From positions 1 to 5,842 of the forward strand of contig CAIPFS010000389.1 in assembly GCA_903864375.1 (NCBI GenBank): a stretch of 5,842 nucleotides of DNA, read 5' to 3'. This document shows, in pieces, positions 1 to 5,842 of this stretch. The notes beneath the pieces were generated by a model. That model had not been told where the DNA came from and did not search any database. It worked only from the letters and a program-made list of their open reading frames with translations. Positions within the stretch are counted from its first letter, which is position 1, and each line of letters starts with the position of its first letter. The position numbers and the translations under genes were made by a program. Source of the DNA: an uncultured Verrucomicrobiota bacterium (GTDB taxonomy: Bacteria > Verrucomicrobiota > Verrucomicrobiia > Limisphaerales > UBA9464).

Positions 1-358
1 CATCCATTTCCTGTTTGATCAGGGGATGCCAGCGGCGGCGAAGGTAGTACCTGAGACCGGCCCGCGCCGGTTGATCGTCAAACCGTCCGGCGGGGTCCAC
101 CAGATCGGAAATGGATCGGGGCGGGGAGGTGCAATGACCACAGGCCAGGGTGAGGTGCAATCCCACACCGAGGGCGGGGGCGCTGCGGGCTCCTTCCACG
201 GCAGCGGCGGCGGCGGGAGCACCAACCATGAGGCTGGCAGAGGTCAGAATCCCCTCCCGATGCGCCCGAAGAATGGCCCGGTTGGCTCCGGGGGACAGCC
301 CAAAGTCATCGGCATTGACGATGACGCGGATGCGGGAATCCGAGGGGTTAGCGGCCAT
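1..358 (-). CDS. hpnK: HpnK-like YdjC/ChbG-family deacetylase, N-terminal part (cut by the window edge)
   Basis: This is the N-terminal 119 codons of a YdjC/ChbG-family protein; the rest lies beyond position 1. The family comprises metal-dependent carbohydrate deacetylases, and the HpnK branch is found in hopanoid gene clusters, where its substrate is not established. The sequence shows the family opening: a hydrophobic strand leading to NADDFG (residues 15-20, with the expected metal-binding aspartates 17/18), SPGANRAI (22-29), GILTSASLM (36-44) and GVGLHLTL (64-71), whose His68 is the expected first metal ligand. A GRF...RAGLRYYLRR stretch (91-109) also resembles HpnK proteins. The ATG at 356-358 starts before the hpnD stop codon, giving an 11-base overlap, so it is the last visible gene of the operon. 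The family is usually about 250-300 residues, so over half is missing and the second metal-binding histidine cannot be checked. HpnK rather than another YdjC protein is inferred from sequence resemblance plus the neighbouring hpnD. Confidence 0.85.
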   Translation of the reverse strand, partial: MAANPSDSRIRVIVNADDFGLSPGANRAILRAHREGILTSASLMVGAPAAAAAVEGARSAPALGVGLHLTLACGHCTSPPRSISDLVDPAGRFDDQPARAGLRYYLRRRWHPLIKQEMD

Positions 359-1220
359 AGGAAGCCAGGGGCAGCCCCGTCTTGACCCGCATCCAGGCCT
401 GAAGAATCACCGAAAGCTTGGTGGACTTCGACAAACGCACCGGAACGGAGGAGAGGACGGGAAATCTTTCCCGCTCCAGGACTCGCAACAGGCGCCAATA
501 AACGCTGCCCATCAATTCAGCCGCGACCATATTTTGACGGTCGGTCACGGGAAGGGAGGCACGAGCGCGGGCGTAATAATCCCGTGCCCGGGAGGCGAGC
601 CACTGGGCGAGGGCCTGGAACCGCTCCGACGGCTGGTGATTCAGGATTTCGTCGGCGGTGACGCCAAACCGCCGGAGTTGGTCCTCTGGAAGATAGATGC
701 GTCCTCGAACCGCATCGTTGCCCACATCGCGAAGGATGTTCGTCAATTGAAGGGCCTTTCCCAAATGAACGGCATATTCCCGACAAACCGGATCGGTATA
801 ACCAAAAATCTCGATGCTCAGCAGCCCCACGACGGAGGCGACGTGGTAACAATAGGTCTCCAGCGCCGGTTCATCGGCGTAGCGAGTCTGGGTGAGGTCC
901 ATCTCCACCCCCTGAATCAACTCATGGAACAGGCGGAACGGCAGCCGGAACTCGGCAATCACCGCCTGCAGCTCGCGATTGACCGGGAACCGGGGACTTC
1001 CCCCTTCACAGGCGGCGCGAACGTCCTCCCGCCATTCGTTCAGGCGGTTCCGGCGTTCATCGACGGGCCGGGAGTCCTCATCCGCCACATCGTCGACCTC
1101 CCTGCAAAAGGCATAGAGGGCGCTCATGGCGGCCCGTTTGGGCCGGGGAAGCACAATGAACGCCAGCGCCAGGTTGGAAGCGCTCCGCTGGGTGATCTGT
1201 TCGCTGACTTCTGTGCTCAC
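348..1220 (-). CDS. hpnD: Presqualene diphosphate synthase HpnD (squalene/phytoene synthase family)
   Basis: This 290-residue protein is a trans-isoprenyl diphosphate head-to-head synthase. HpnD joins two farnesyl diphosphates to presqualene diphosphate, the first step of the HpnCDE route to squalene and hopanoids. The first aspartate-rich motif lies in FCREVDDVADE (38-48, Asp43/44/47). The second is QLTNILRDVGND (158-169, Asn161, Asp165, Asp169), and GRIYLP follows at 173-178. GVEMDL (104-109) and YCYHVASVVGLL (123-134) with IFGY (138-141) resemble HpnD more than HpnC or carotenoid phytoene synthases. Length is normal for the family and all expected catalytic acidic residues are present. The start is GTG, sharing a GTGA with the stop of the upstream small protein. 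I saw no start codon further upstream in this frame, and the family's N-terminal SxSxxxxAF..LP pattern begins soon after it. HpnC and HpnE, needed to complete squalene, are not in the window. Phytoene synthase is the main alternative function. Confidence 0.9.
   Translation of the reverse strand: MSTEVSEQITQRSASNLALAFIVLPRPKRAAMSALYAFCREVDDVADEDSRPVDERRNRLNEWREDVRAACEGGSPRFPVNRELQAVIAEFRLPFRLFHELIQGVEMDLTQTRYADEPALETYCYHVASVVGLLSIEIFGYTDPVCREYAVHLGKALQLTNILRDVGNDAVRGRIYLPEDQLRRFGVTADEILNHQPSERFQALAQWLASRARDYYARARASLPVTDRQNMVAAELMGSVYWRLLRVLERERFPVLSSVPVRLSKSTKLSVILQAWMRVKTGLPLASYGR
1217..1220 (-). promoter_or_regulatory. GTGA stop-start overlap setting the hpnD start
   Basis: On the minus strand the four bases GTGA hold both the TGA stop of the small membrane protein and the GTG start of hpnD. 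The bases just upstream are C-rich and carry no convincing ribosome binding site. Translation of hpnD therefore probably depends on ribosomes terminating on the upstream gene. The exact overlap supports the GTG choice and supports the small upstream reading frame being a real gene. Confidence 0.7.
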
Positions 1221-1558
1221 GCCCGGGGTGGGTTGGTTCCCTCTTCGCGGATCGGCGGCAGTCCGCCCGTCTTTGCCAGGGACAGTGCGGGGGGACGACG
1301 GGGATGCCGACGGCGGGTCGATCCCGAACCGCTGCCGCCGGTGGCACGGGTGGTCAGTCGCGCTCCGCGAATGAAACGTCGGCTCGGTCGGCGGACGAAG
1401 GCAATCAGCAGCAGCAGACCGACGGAAAACCCGAGGGAGAGAATGACTATCGGGGCGAGGCCCCGAGGATCGAACGGGTTCTCGTCAGGCGTGGGCAGAG
1501 GCTTGGTAGGAGCCTCGATCACCGCCCATAAAAATCCGGATTGACTCAAAAAATCCAT
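1217..1558 (-). CDS. Small single-pass membrane protein with Arg/Pro-rich tail, function unknown
   Basis: I do not recognise this 113-residue protein. It has a short, net-acidic N-terminal part with a Pro-rich patch (residues 17-31), one strong hydrophobic segment (about 34-55, GLAPIVIL to IAFV), then a strongly basic tail. Residues 56-113 contain 14 arginines and one lysine, with a Gly/Ser spacer (74-81), an RRRHPRR cluster (82-88) and a LAKTGGLPPIREE stretch (94-106) that looks like a possible short conserved motif. By the positive-inside rule the C-terminal tail should be cytoplasmic and the N-terminus outside. I see no cleavable signal peptide. Two things argue that it is real: it starts 8 bases after the response-regulator stop, and its stop codon overlaps the hpnD start as GTGA. 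The Arg/Pro-rich composition could partly reflect high GC. A role in anchoring or assisting the lipid enzymes is possible from position only. Confidence 0.7.
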   Translation of the reverse strand: MDFLSQSGFLWAVIEAPTKPLPTPDENPFDPRGLAPIVILSLGFSVGLLLLIAFVRRPSRRFIRGARLTTRATGGSGSGSTRRRHPRRPPALSLAKTGGLPPIREEGTNPPRA

Positions 1559-1566
1559 CTGCCCGG

Positions 1567-2991
1567 TTACCCTGTCGTTTGATCGGTGCCTTCGTCAATG
1601 TTGCCCTCCACATGGAGGTTGAGGCGGCTCATCCGGTACCGGAGGGCATGCCGCGACAAATCCAGCTGGGCCGCCGTTTTCGCCAGATTTCCGCCACTGC
1701 GCTTGATGGCCGAAAGAATCTGTTCCCGTTCGAACTGGAGGAGGGCCTCACTGAGGGAACCCGACTTGGGAAAGGCCGGATTTCCTTCCGAACCCAGGTC
1801 GCCCAGGCGAAGCCGCGATTCGACTTCAAAATCGGGAAGACTCGCCGCCCGCACTTCCTCCGCCGTTTCGAGGATGACGGCGCGCTCCATGACATTGCGC
1901 AACTCCCGGACATTGCCCGGCCAGGAATGGGCCAGCAGTGCGGACTTGGCCGGTTCACTGATCCGATGAATGGTCCGGCCCAGGCGAAGGCAGAATTGAC
2001 GCAGAAAATGATGCGCCAATTGAAGAATGTCGTCACCGCGGTCACGGAGTGGCGGAGGACGGAATTGCATGACATTCAGTCGATGAAACAGGTCCTCCCG
2101 GAACTCATGCTTCCGGATGGCATCGACGATGTTGCGATTGGTGGCGGCAATCAGGCGGACATTGACCCGCAATTCCTGGGTGCCACCCACCCGGGTGAAC
2201 GATCCATCCTCCAGGAAACGCAACAGCTTGGCTTGAAGCGGGCGGCTCATGTCTCCGATTTCATCCAGAAAAATGGTCCCGGCATCCGCTTCCTCCACAT
2301 AACCGCGCTTCATGCGATGCGCTCCGGTGAAGGCTCCCTTCTCATAACCAAACAGTTCGCTTTCGAGCAGCGTCTCGGGAATGGCGGCACAATTGAGCCG
2401 GACGTACGCCTGGCCATTGCGCCGGCTCAGGGAATGGATGGCCCCGGCAATCAATTCCTTGCCCGTGCCGCTTTCTCCCAGGATGAGAACGGTCGCATCG
2501 GTCGGAGCCACCGTCTGAATCAGCTGCCGCAATTCCCGGACCTTTTGATGGTCACCGATGATATGCTCCAGGCGATAGCCTTCTCCGGCCCGGGCTTTCA
2601 GGGCTGCATTCTCAGCCAGAAGACGATGCCGTTCGGCACATCGGGCAACGGCATGCAGCAATTCATCGGGATCGAACGGCTTTGCCAGATAATCGATGGC
2701 GCCACTCTTGATCGCTTCCACCGCCAGCTTCGGCGTGGCGTAGGCAGTCATCATCAGGACGGGCAATCCGGGCTTGCGCCGCGCCGCCTCCTTGAGGAAC
2801 TCATAGCCGCTGATCCCGCCCAGGCGGGCATCGGTGATCACCATGAACAGCTCCTCCTCGCCCAGCAGCTTGATGGCAGACTCGGCGGACTCGGCGAGCC
2901 GGACGTCATAGCCCTCGGCCCGAAGCACCGTCTCCAGCGACAGGCGCATGTTCTTTTCGTCGTCAACAACGAGGAGGGGCGGCAGCTTCAT
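1567..2991 (-). CDS. NtrC-type sigma-54-dependent response regulator
   Basis: This 474-residue protein has the full three-domain NtrC layout and should activate RNA polymerase carrying sigma-54 when phosphorylated. The receiver domain (about 5-118) has the acidic pair Asp10/Asp11, phosphoacceptor Asp54, Thr82 and Lys104 in KPF. The AAA+ domain (about 142-370) has Walker A GESGTGKE (172-179), the sigma-54 contact loop GAFTGA (219-224), and Walker B IFLDEI (240-245). It also has probable arginine fingers Arg298 and Arg304 in FREDLFHRL and sensor II WPGNVREL (357-364). A Fis-type helix-turn-helix closes the protein (about 416-458). Every catalytic element is intact, so it should be an active ATPase. 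Its ATG overlaps the kinase stop as ATGA, identifying that kinase as its partner. No TGGCAC-N5-TTGC promoter was found in the window, so its targets are probably elsewhere or upstream of the operon. The family resemblance (NtrC, ZraR, PilR, AtoC) does not fix the signal or regulon. Confidence 0.96.
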   Translation of the reverse strand: MKLPPLLVVDDEKNMRLSLETVLRAEGYDVRLAESAESAIKLLGEEELFMVITDARLGGISGYEFLKEAARRKPGLPVLMMTAYATPKLAVEAIKSGAIDYLAKPFDPDELLHAVARCAERHRLLAENAALKARAGEGYRLEHIIGDHQKVRELRQLIQTVAPTDATVLILGESGTGKELIAGAIHSLSRRNGQAYVRLNCAAIPETLLESELFGYEKGAFTGAHRMKRGYVEEADAGTIFLDEIGDMSRPLQAKLLRFLEDGSFTRVGGTQELRVNVRLIAATNRNIVDAIRKHEFREDLFHRLNVMQFRPPPLRDRGDDILQLAHHFLRQFCLRLGRTIHRISEPAKSALLAHSWPGNVRELRNVMERAVILETAEEVRAASLPDFEVESRLRLGDLGSEGNPAFPKSGSLSEALLQFEREQILSAIKRSGGNLAKTAAQLDLSRHALRYRMSRLNLHVEGNIDEGTDQTTG

Positions 2992-4403
2992 TTCCGTAGT
3001 CGGACCAAGGATCGGGCCGGGAACTTGAGGGTAAAGGTGGTGCCTTTGCCAAGCACGGAATGGACCAGCACCGTGCCACCGTAGAGCTCCGTGTTGTGCT
3101 TGACGATGGCCAGGCCCAGTCCGGTGCCCTTTAATTTGGTGGTGAAATACGGCTCGAAGATGTCGTTCAGCCGCTCCGGAGGTATCCCCGGACCATCGTC
3201 CCCCACCGAAATCCAGGCTGCCAAATCGGCGTCGCTCCGGGCTGACAGGAGGATTTCACCGCGACCGTTCATGGCTTCGCGGGCATTGATCAGCAGATTG
3301 GAGAAGACCTCCCGAAAATGCCCGGACTGGCCCGGCAATTCCGGGAGCAGGGGGCCGTATTCCCGCCGTATTTTGACGTCGAAGCTTGTGCCATTGGGGA
3401 AAACGTCATTCACAGCCCCTTCCAATTCGTTCAGCAGGTTGACGCGCTCGAGGCGTCCCTCTGCCAGTCGGGCGTAGCCCATCAGTTCGGTGATGATGCG
3501 GTCCGAACGTTCCACCTCCTCCCGGATGATGGCAATTTGCTGGGTGATGGTTTTGCCCTCTTTGACGGTCTTTGCCAGAGTGTAGGCGGCATTGTTGATG
3601 ATGCCGAGCGGGTTCTTCAACTGGTGTGCGATTTCACCGGCCAACCGGCCGGCCGCCTCCAACTGCTGCTGCTTGTGCACGAACTGATCGGCCTCCTCTG
3701 CCTGGGCCCGTTTGCGGTCCGCCAGCACTTGAATGGCATAGCAGCAGGCAGTGGTCAGGAGGAGGAGCAGGGTGCGAAGGAGAACGGCTTCCATGGGGCT
3801 GGGATGGCCATAGACCACGGTGGAGGCCGCCGAACCGGCTTCGTCCTGAAGCGGGTTCAGCGATCGCTGCAACCCCCCGCCCAGCACGTAGCAGCCGGTG
3901 GTGATCAGATTGAGGATCAGCTGCACGTCGGCATGTGGCACAGACGCGTAACTCCGGAAGATCAGCGCCAGGAATATCCAGTACAGGGAACTGTTGAATC
4001 CATCGGTCAAAATGGTCATGCCGGCGACCATCACCGCATCCAGGATGGCGACCGAATAGATGACCCGCTCCAGCATGAGCGGGCCCACCTCATCCATTCC
4101 CCAGATGATGATGCCCGTTCCCAGACTGAAGGCGCTGTAGCCCAGAAAGAAAAAACGGAGATGTTCCGCCGTGGCCGCCAGTGCCGGAGGGGCTGCGGAA
4201 AAGGAATCGCTGAAAAAAAGAAACCAGAGGAGCGTGATGAGGACCAGAACCTTGACCGGCAGCAGGAGGGCACGCTCGACAAACCGGACCCGATCCAGAA
4301 ACACGGCCCTCCGCGAAGGCGGGAGCTCCGTCAACCGGCGCCAATGGGCAAAGGCCTGAGCGGTTTGATCGGCCCATCGCGAAAGGGTGGGGTGGGTGCT
4401 CAT
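2988..4403 (-). CDS. Membrane-bound sensor histidine kinase, partner of the NtrC-type regulator
   Basis: This 471-residue kinase should autophosphorylate and pass the phosphate to the regulator encoded directly downstream (ATGA overlap). After a roughly 45-residue N-terminal stretch, the first half carries about six hydrophobic segments (near 46-65, 83-102, 113-133, 139-153, 160-178 and 206-227). Loops between them are short and I recognise no PAS, HAMP or large periplasmic sensor domain, so the signal is probably sensed in or at the membrane. A short charged linker (228-252) leads to the dimerisation domain with the phosphoacceptor in AHQLKNPL (His260). The ATPase domain has the N box (Asn369 and Asn373 in NLLINAREAM), DDGPGIP (402-408), IFEPYFTTK (415-423) and GTGLGLAIV (426-434). 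The residue after His260 is Gln instead of the usual Glu/Asp. Its ATG overlaps the coaC stop, again as ATGA. The six-segment layout recalls PilS, but PilS carries a PAS domain that is not apparent here, and nothing in the window points to pili. Confidence 0.95.
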   Translation of the reverse strand: MSTHPTLSRWADQTAQAFAHWRRLTELPPSRRAVFLDRVRFVERALLLPVKVLVLITLLWFLFFSDSFSAAPPALAATAEHLRFFFLGYSAFSLGTGIIIWGMDEVGPLMLERVIYSVAILDAVMVAGMTILTDGFNSSLYWIFLALIFRSYASVPHADVQLILNLITTGCYVLGGGLQRSLNPLQDEAGSAASTVVYGHPSPMEAVLLRTLLLLLTTACCYAIQVLADRKRAQAEEADQFVHKQQQLEAAGRLAGEIAHQLKNPLGIINNAAYTLAKTVKEGKTITQQIAIIREEVERSDRIITELMGYARLAEGRLERVNLLNELEGAVNDVFPNGTSFDVKIRREYGPLLPELPGQSGHFREVFSNLLINAREAMNGRGEILLSARSDADLAAWISVGDDGPGIPPERLNDIFEPYFTTKLKGTGLGLAIVKHNTELYGGTVLVHSVLGKGTTFTLKFPARSLVRLRK

Positions 4404-4969
4404 GCGGGGGTATCCGGACCCTGCTTCAGCCGGGCGACAACCCGGTGCGCGATCTCTTCAATGGGCCACAACCGACCGACTCCCTCGTAACCGCACGCCA
4501 GAAGTCCCTGCTCAGGTCCGATGAATTCAACCCCGCGTCCCGCCAGAGTGGCGACATGCGCCTGGGTGGCCGGATGAAGCCACATTTTGCCATTCATGGC
4601 CGGAGCCACCATGGTGACTGCGCCGGGTTGGAGCGCGAGGGCGATGCAGGTCAGGGGATCGTCCGCCATTCCGAGTGCCAACCGGGCCAGGGTGTTCGCC
4701 GTGGCGGGAGCGATCAGCAGCAGGCGCGCCTCATCCGCCAGTCGGATGTGTGTGGGTTGCCAGCCCTCCCCGGCGTCATACAAGTCCGTCACCACTGGAT
4801 TTCGCGAAAGCGTCTTGAACGGGAGCGGGGTGACGAACCGCTGGGCATCCGCCGTCATCACCACGTGGACATCCAAATCGGCCTTGGTCAACAGACTGGC
4901 CAGATCGACGGCACGATGGACCGCAATCGATCCCGTGACTCCCAGCACCACCATCGGTTTGGTTTTCAT
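4400..4969 (-). CDS. coaC: Phosphopantothenoylcysteine decarboxylase (stand-alone CoaC flavoprotein)
   Basis: This 189-residue FMN protein should convert 4'-phospho-N-pantothenoylcysteine to 4'-phosphopantetheine in coenzyme A synthesis. The N-terminal GVTGSIAVHRAVDLAS (10-25) is the FMN-binding start of the family. His74 in THIRLA is the expected catalytic histidine, PATANT (88-93) corresponds to the PASANT motif, APAMNGKMW (122-130) carries the substrate-binding Asn126, and ACGYEGVGRL (158-167) carries the active-site Cys159 flap. Together these separate it from UbiX-type flavoproteins. In many bacteria this domain is the first half of a CoaBC fusion; here the protein stops cleanly after the CoaC domain and the stop overlaps the kinase start. 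It is therefore a natural stand-alone enzyme, not a truncation. CoaB must be encoded elsewhere. The start overlaps the gmk stop as ATGA, with GGAG too close to the ATG (one base between) to be an ideal ribosome binding site. Confidence 0.93.
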   Translation of the reverse strand: MKTKPMVVLGVTGSIAVHRAVDLASLLTKADLDVHVVMTADAQRFVTPLPFKTLSRNPVVTDLYDAGEGWQPTHIRLADEARLLLIAPATANTLARLALGMADDPLTCIALALQPGAVTMVAPAMNGKMWLHPATQAHVATLAGRGVEFIGPEQGLLACGYEGVGRLWPIEEIAHRVVARLKQGPDTPA

Positions 4970-5580
4970 TCTCCAAAATCAAACTGCGCCCGATGCCCCC
5001 GAATTCGTTCAGCGTCCAGAACCGCCTGGGCCCGGCGGAGGTCATCCTCCCGCGAACCGCTGACCAACAGGTAGTCAAACAACGGCCAATGGCGAACCTC
5101 TTCAGAGGCCGCCGCCAGCCGTTCCGCCACAACCTCCGGGGCGTCCGTCCCGCGTCCGGACAGCCGACGCACCAGTTCCGGGCGCGACGCAGGACACACA
5201 AACAAGGTCACCAGGGCGGCCTTCAGCGTGTCATCGAGTGCCGCCAGTCGGCGGACGGATTCCGCCCCTTGAACATCAATGGTCAACAGCACATCGACTC
5301 CCCCGGCAAGCAAGTTCCGAACCGATTGCGATAACGTTCCGTAGGATCGTCCATAGACCGTGGCACATTCGAGGAATTCCCCGGCTTCGACCCTCGCGTC
5401 AAACTCCTCCCGCGAAAGAAAATGGTAATCCACACCATCCACCTCCCCGGGACGCGGAGCACGGGTGGTGCAGGTGATCACCCGCCGAAGGGATGGGTTC
5501 TGGCGCAGCAATCCGTCGCCCAGGGTGGTCTTGCCGGCCCCCGACGGGGCGCTGATCAACAGGAGGATGGGTTTGGGCAT
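4966..5580 (-). CDS. gmk: Guanylate kinase
   Basis: This 204-residue cytosolic enzyme phosphorylates GMP or dGMP to the diphosphate with ATP, and is essential for GTP supply. The P-loop is SAPSGAGKTT (10-19). The GMP-binding region has TTRAPRPGEVDGVDYHF (38-54, including Arg40, Arg43 and Tyr52), Glu71 in FLE, SYGT (79-82, Tyr80) and Asp102 in IDVQGA. The lid carries Arg139 and Arg143 in RRLSGRGTD (138-146) and Arg154. Length is typical and all expected catalytic residues are present. The ATG is 24 bases after the yicC stop; the nearest purine-rich stretch (GGAA, minus strand, 5593-5596) is 12 bases upstream of the ATG and makes a weak ribosome binding site. yicC-gmk is a widespread conserved pair. 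In many bacteria rpoZ follows gmk, but here coaC follows directly. Confidence 0.97.
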   Translation of the reverse strand: MPKPILLLISAPSGAGKTTLGDGLLRQNPSLRRVITCTTRAPRPGEVDGVDYHFLSREEFDARVEAGEFLECATVYGRSYGTLSQSVRNLLAGGVDVLLTIDVQGAESVRRLAALDDTLKAALVTLFVCPASRPELVRRLSGRGTDAPEVVAERLAAASEEVRHWPLFDYLLVSGSREDDLRRAQAVLDAERIRGHRAQFDFGE

Positions 5581-5604
5581 GGCTCGATGAAATTCCGGGG
5601 TCGG

Positions 5605-5842
5605 TTACTCGACATTTTGGACCTGTTCACGAAACCGTTCGAGCTCGGTCTTCAACTGGACCACCTCGGCGGCAATGACGGCGTCGTTGGCCTTCGATCC
5701 GATGGTGTTGATCTCGCGGTTCATCTCCTGGGCGAGGAAGTCGAGCTTCCGGCCCACGGCGTCGGGCGAGCGGGCGCTGTCGCGGAACTGCTCGAAATGG
5801 CTGCGGAGCCGGGCGATCTCCTCCGAGATGTCGCAGCGGTCG
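5605..5842 (-). CDS. yicC: YicC family protein, C-terminal 78 residues (cut by the window edge)
   Basis: Only the 3' end of this gene is present; the start lies beyond position 5842. My translation gives 78 residues ending in TAA at 5605-5607. They match the strongly conserved YicC/YloC C-terminus: DISEEIARLRSHFEQF, then VGRKLDFLAQEMNREIN, TIGSKANDA, VVQLKTELERF and the terminal REQVQNVE. The family's N-terminal domain is outside the window. YicC of Escherichia coli has been linked to endoribonuclease activity and to turnover of a small RNA, but the role in other bacteria is less clear. It is the most upstream gene visible in the operon, and its position before gmk is the classic arrangement. 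Full-length family members are about 290 residues, so roughly three quarters of the gene is not seen here. Confidence 0.95.
   Translation of the reverse strand, partial: DRCDISEEIARLRSHFEQFRDSARSPDAVGRKLDFLAQEMNREINTIGSKANDAVIAAEVVQLKTELERFREQVQNVE

Noticed and set aside
10..19. First P-loop residue of Gmk is Ala where the classical Walker A has Gly (SAPSGAGKT).
   Set aside because: This corresponds to residues 10-18 of Gmk; SAPSGAGK is a common form in bacterial guanylate kinases, so it is not a defect. The coordinates given here are residue numbers in the protein encoded at 4966-5580.
150..1544. A 464-codon open frame on the plus strand.
   Set aside because: It runs opposite hpnK, hpnD and the small membrane protein, whose minus-strand products show clear family motifs and coupled junctions. 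The plus-strand product is low in recognisable structure and is a by-product of high GC.
1579..3084. A 501-codon open frame on the plus strand, slightly longer than the gene opposite it.
   Set aside because: The minus-strand frame encodes a complete NtrC-type regulator with all catalytic motifs. The plus-strand translation shows no recognisable domain and extends into the opposite strand of the kinase gene.
4147..4219. Short A tracts on the plus strand (T tracts on the minus strand) resembling the tail of a rho-independent terminator.
   Set aside because: They encode Phe and Ser residues of the kinase's first membrane segments and no GC-rich hairpin precedes them. Coding constraint explains them.
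3318..4490. A 390-codon open frame on the plus strand.
   Set aside because: It is antisense to the histidine kinase and the end of coaC. Its product is rich in Gln, Gly and His, as expected when a membrane-protein gene is read backwards, and shows no domain.
3060..5370. Several TGGCAC or GTGCCA strings that could be the -24 element of sigma-54 promoters for the encoded regulator.
   Set aside because: In each case I checked (near 1341, 3073, 3390, 3936 and 5362) the matching TTGC element at the correct spacing is absent, and all lie inside coding sequence.
5581..5604. The 24-base yicC-gmk gap as a promoter or terminator.
   Set aside because: It is too short and shows no -35/-10 pair, inverted repeat or T tract; it reads as ordinary intra-operon spacing.

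Overview
All eight genes in this 5.8 kb window lie on the minus strand, so the text below reads from high to low coordinates. They look like one long, tightly packed transcription unit. It contains three housekeeping genes: yicC (only its 3' end is present), gmk and a stand-alone coaC. A membrane histidine kinase and its NtrC-type (sigma-54 activating) response regulator follow, then a small single-pass membrane protein of unknown function. The last two genes belong to squalene/hopanoid lipid synthesis: hpnD, and hpnK, which is cut by the left edge.

Spacing is extremely tight. Three junctions are ATGA overlaps (gmk/coaC, coaC/kinase, kinase/regulator). One is a GTGA overlap (small protein/hpnD), and hpnD/hpnK overlap by 11 bases. 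The only gaps are 24 bases (yicC/gmk) and 8 bases (regulator/small protein). No stretch is long enough to hold an internal promoter outside coding sequence. I saw no terminator, tRNA, rRNA, mobile element, CRISPR array or repeat family. Good Shine-Dalgarno sequences are scarce, so most of these genes probably rely on translational coupling.

The organism is a high-GC Gram-negative-type bacterium able to make squalene-derived lipids. The separate CoaC without a fused CoaB, the absence of rpoZ between gmk and coaC, and the hpnD-hpnK pair beside housekeeping genes fit the Planctomycetota/Verrucomicrobiota group. That placement is an inference from gene content and is not secure.

Functionally, Gmk and CoaC supply nucleotide and coenzyme A metabolism, and HpnD commits farnesyl diphosphate to presqualene/squalene synthesis. 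HpnK is a YdjC-type predicted deacetylase associated with hopanoid clusters. The two-component pair in the middle could tie this operon, or genes elsewhere that depend on sigma-54, to a membrane or envelope signal. Its signal and targets cannot be read from this window. I found no clearly new multi-gene system. The most open questions are the uncharacterised 113-residue membrane protein coupled to hpnD and the role of the two-component pair in this setting.
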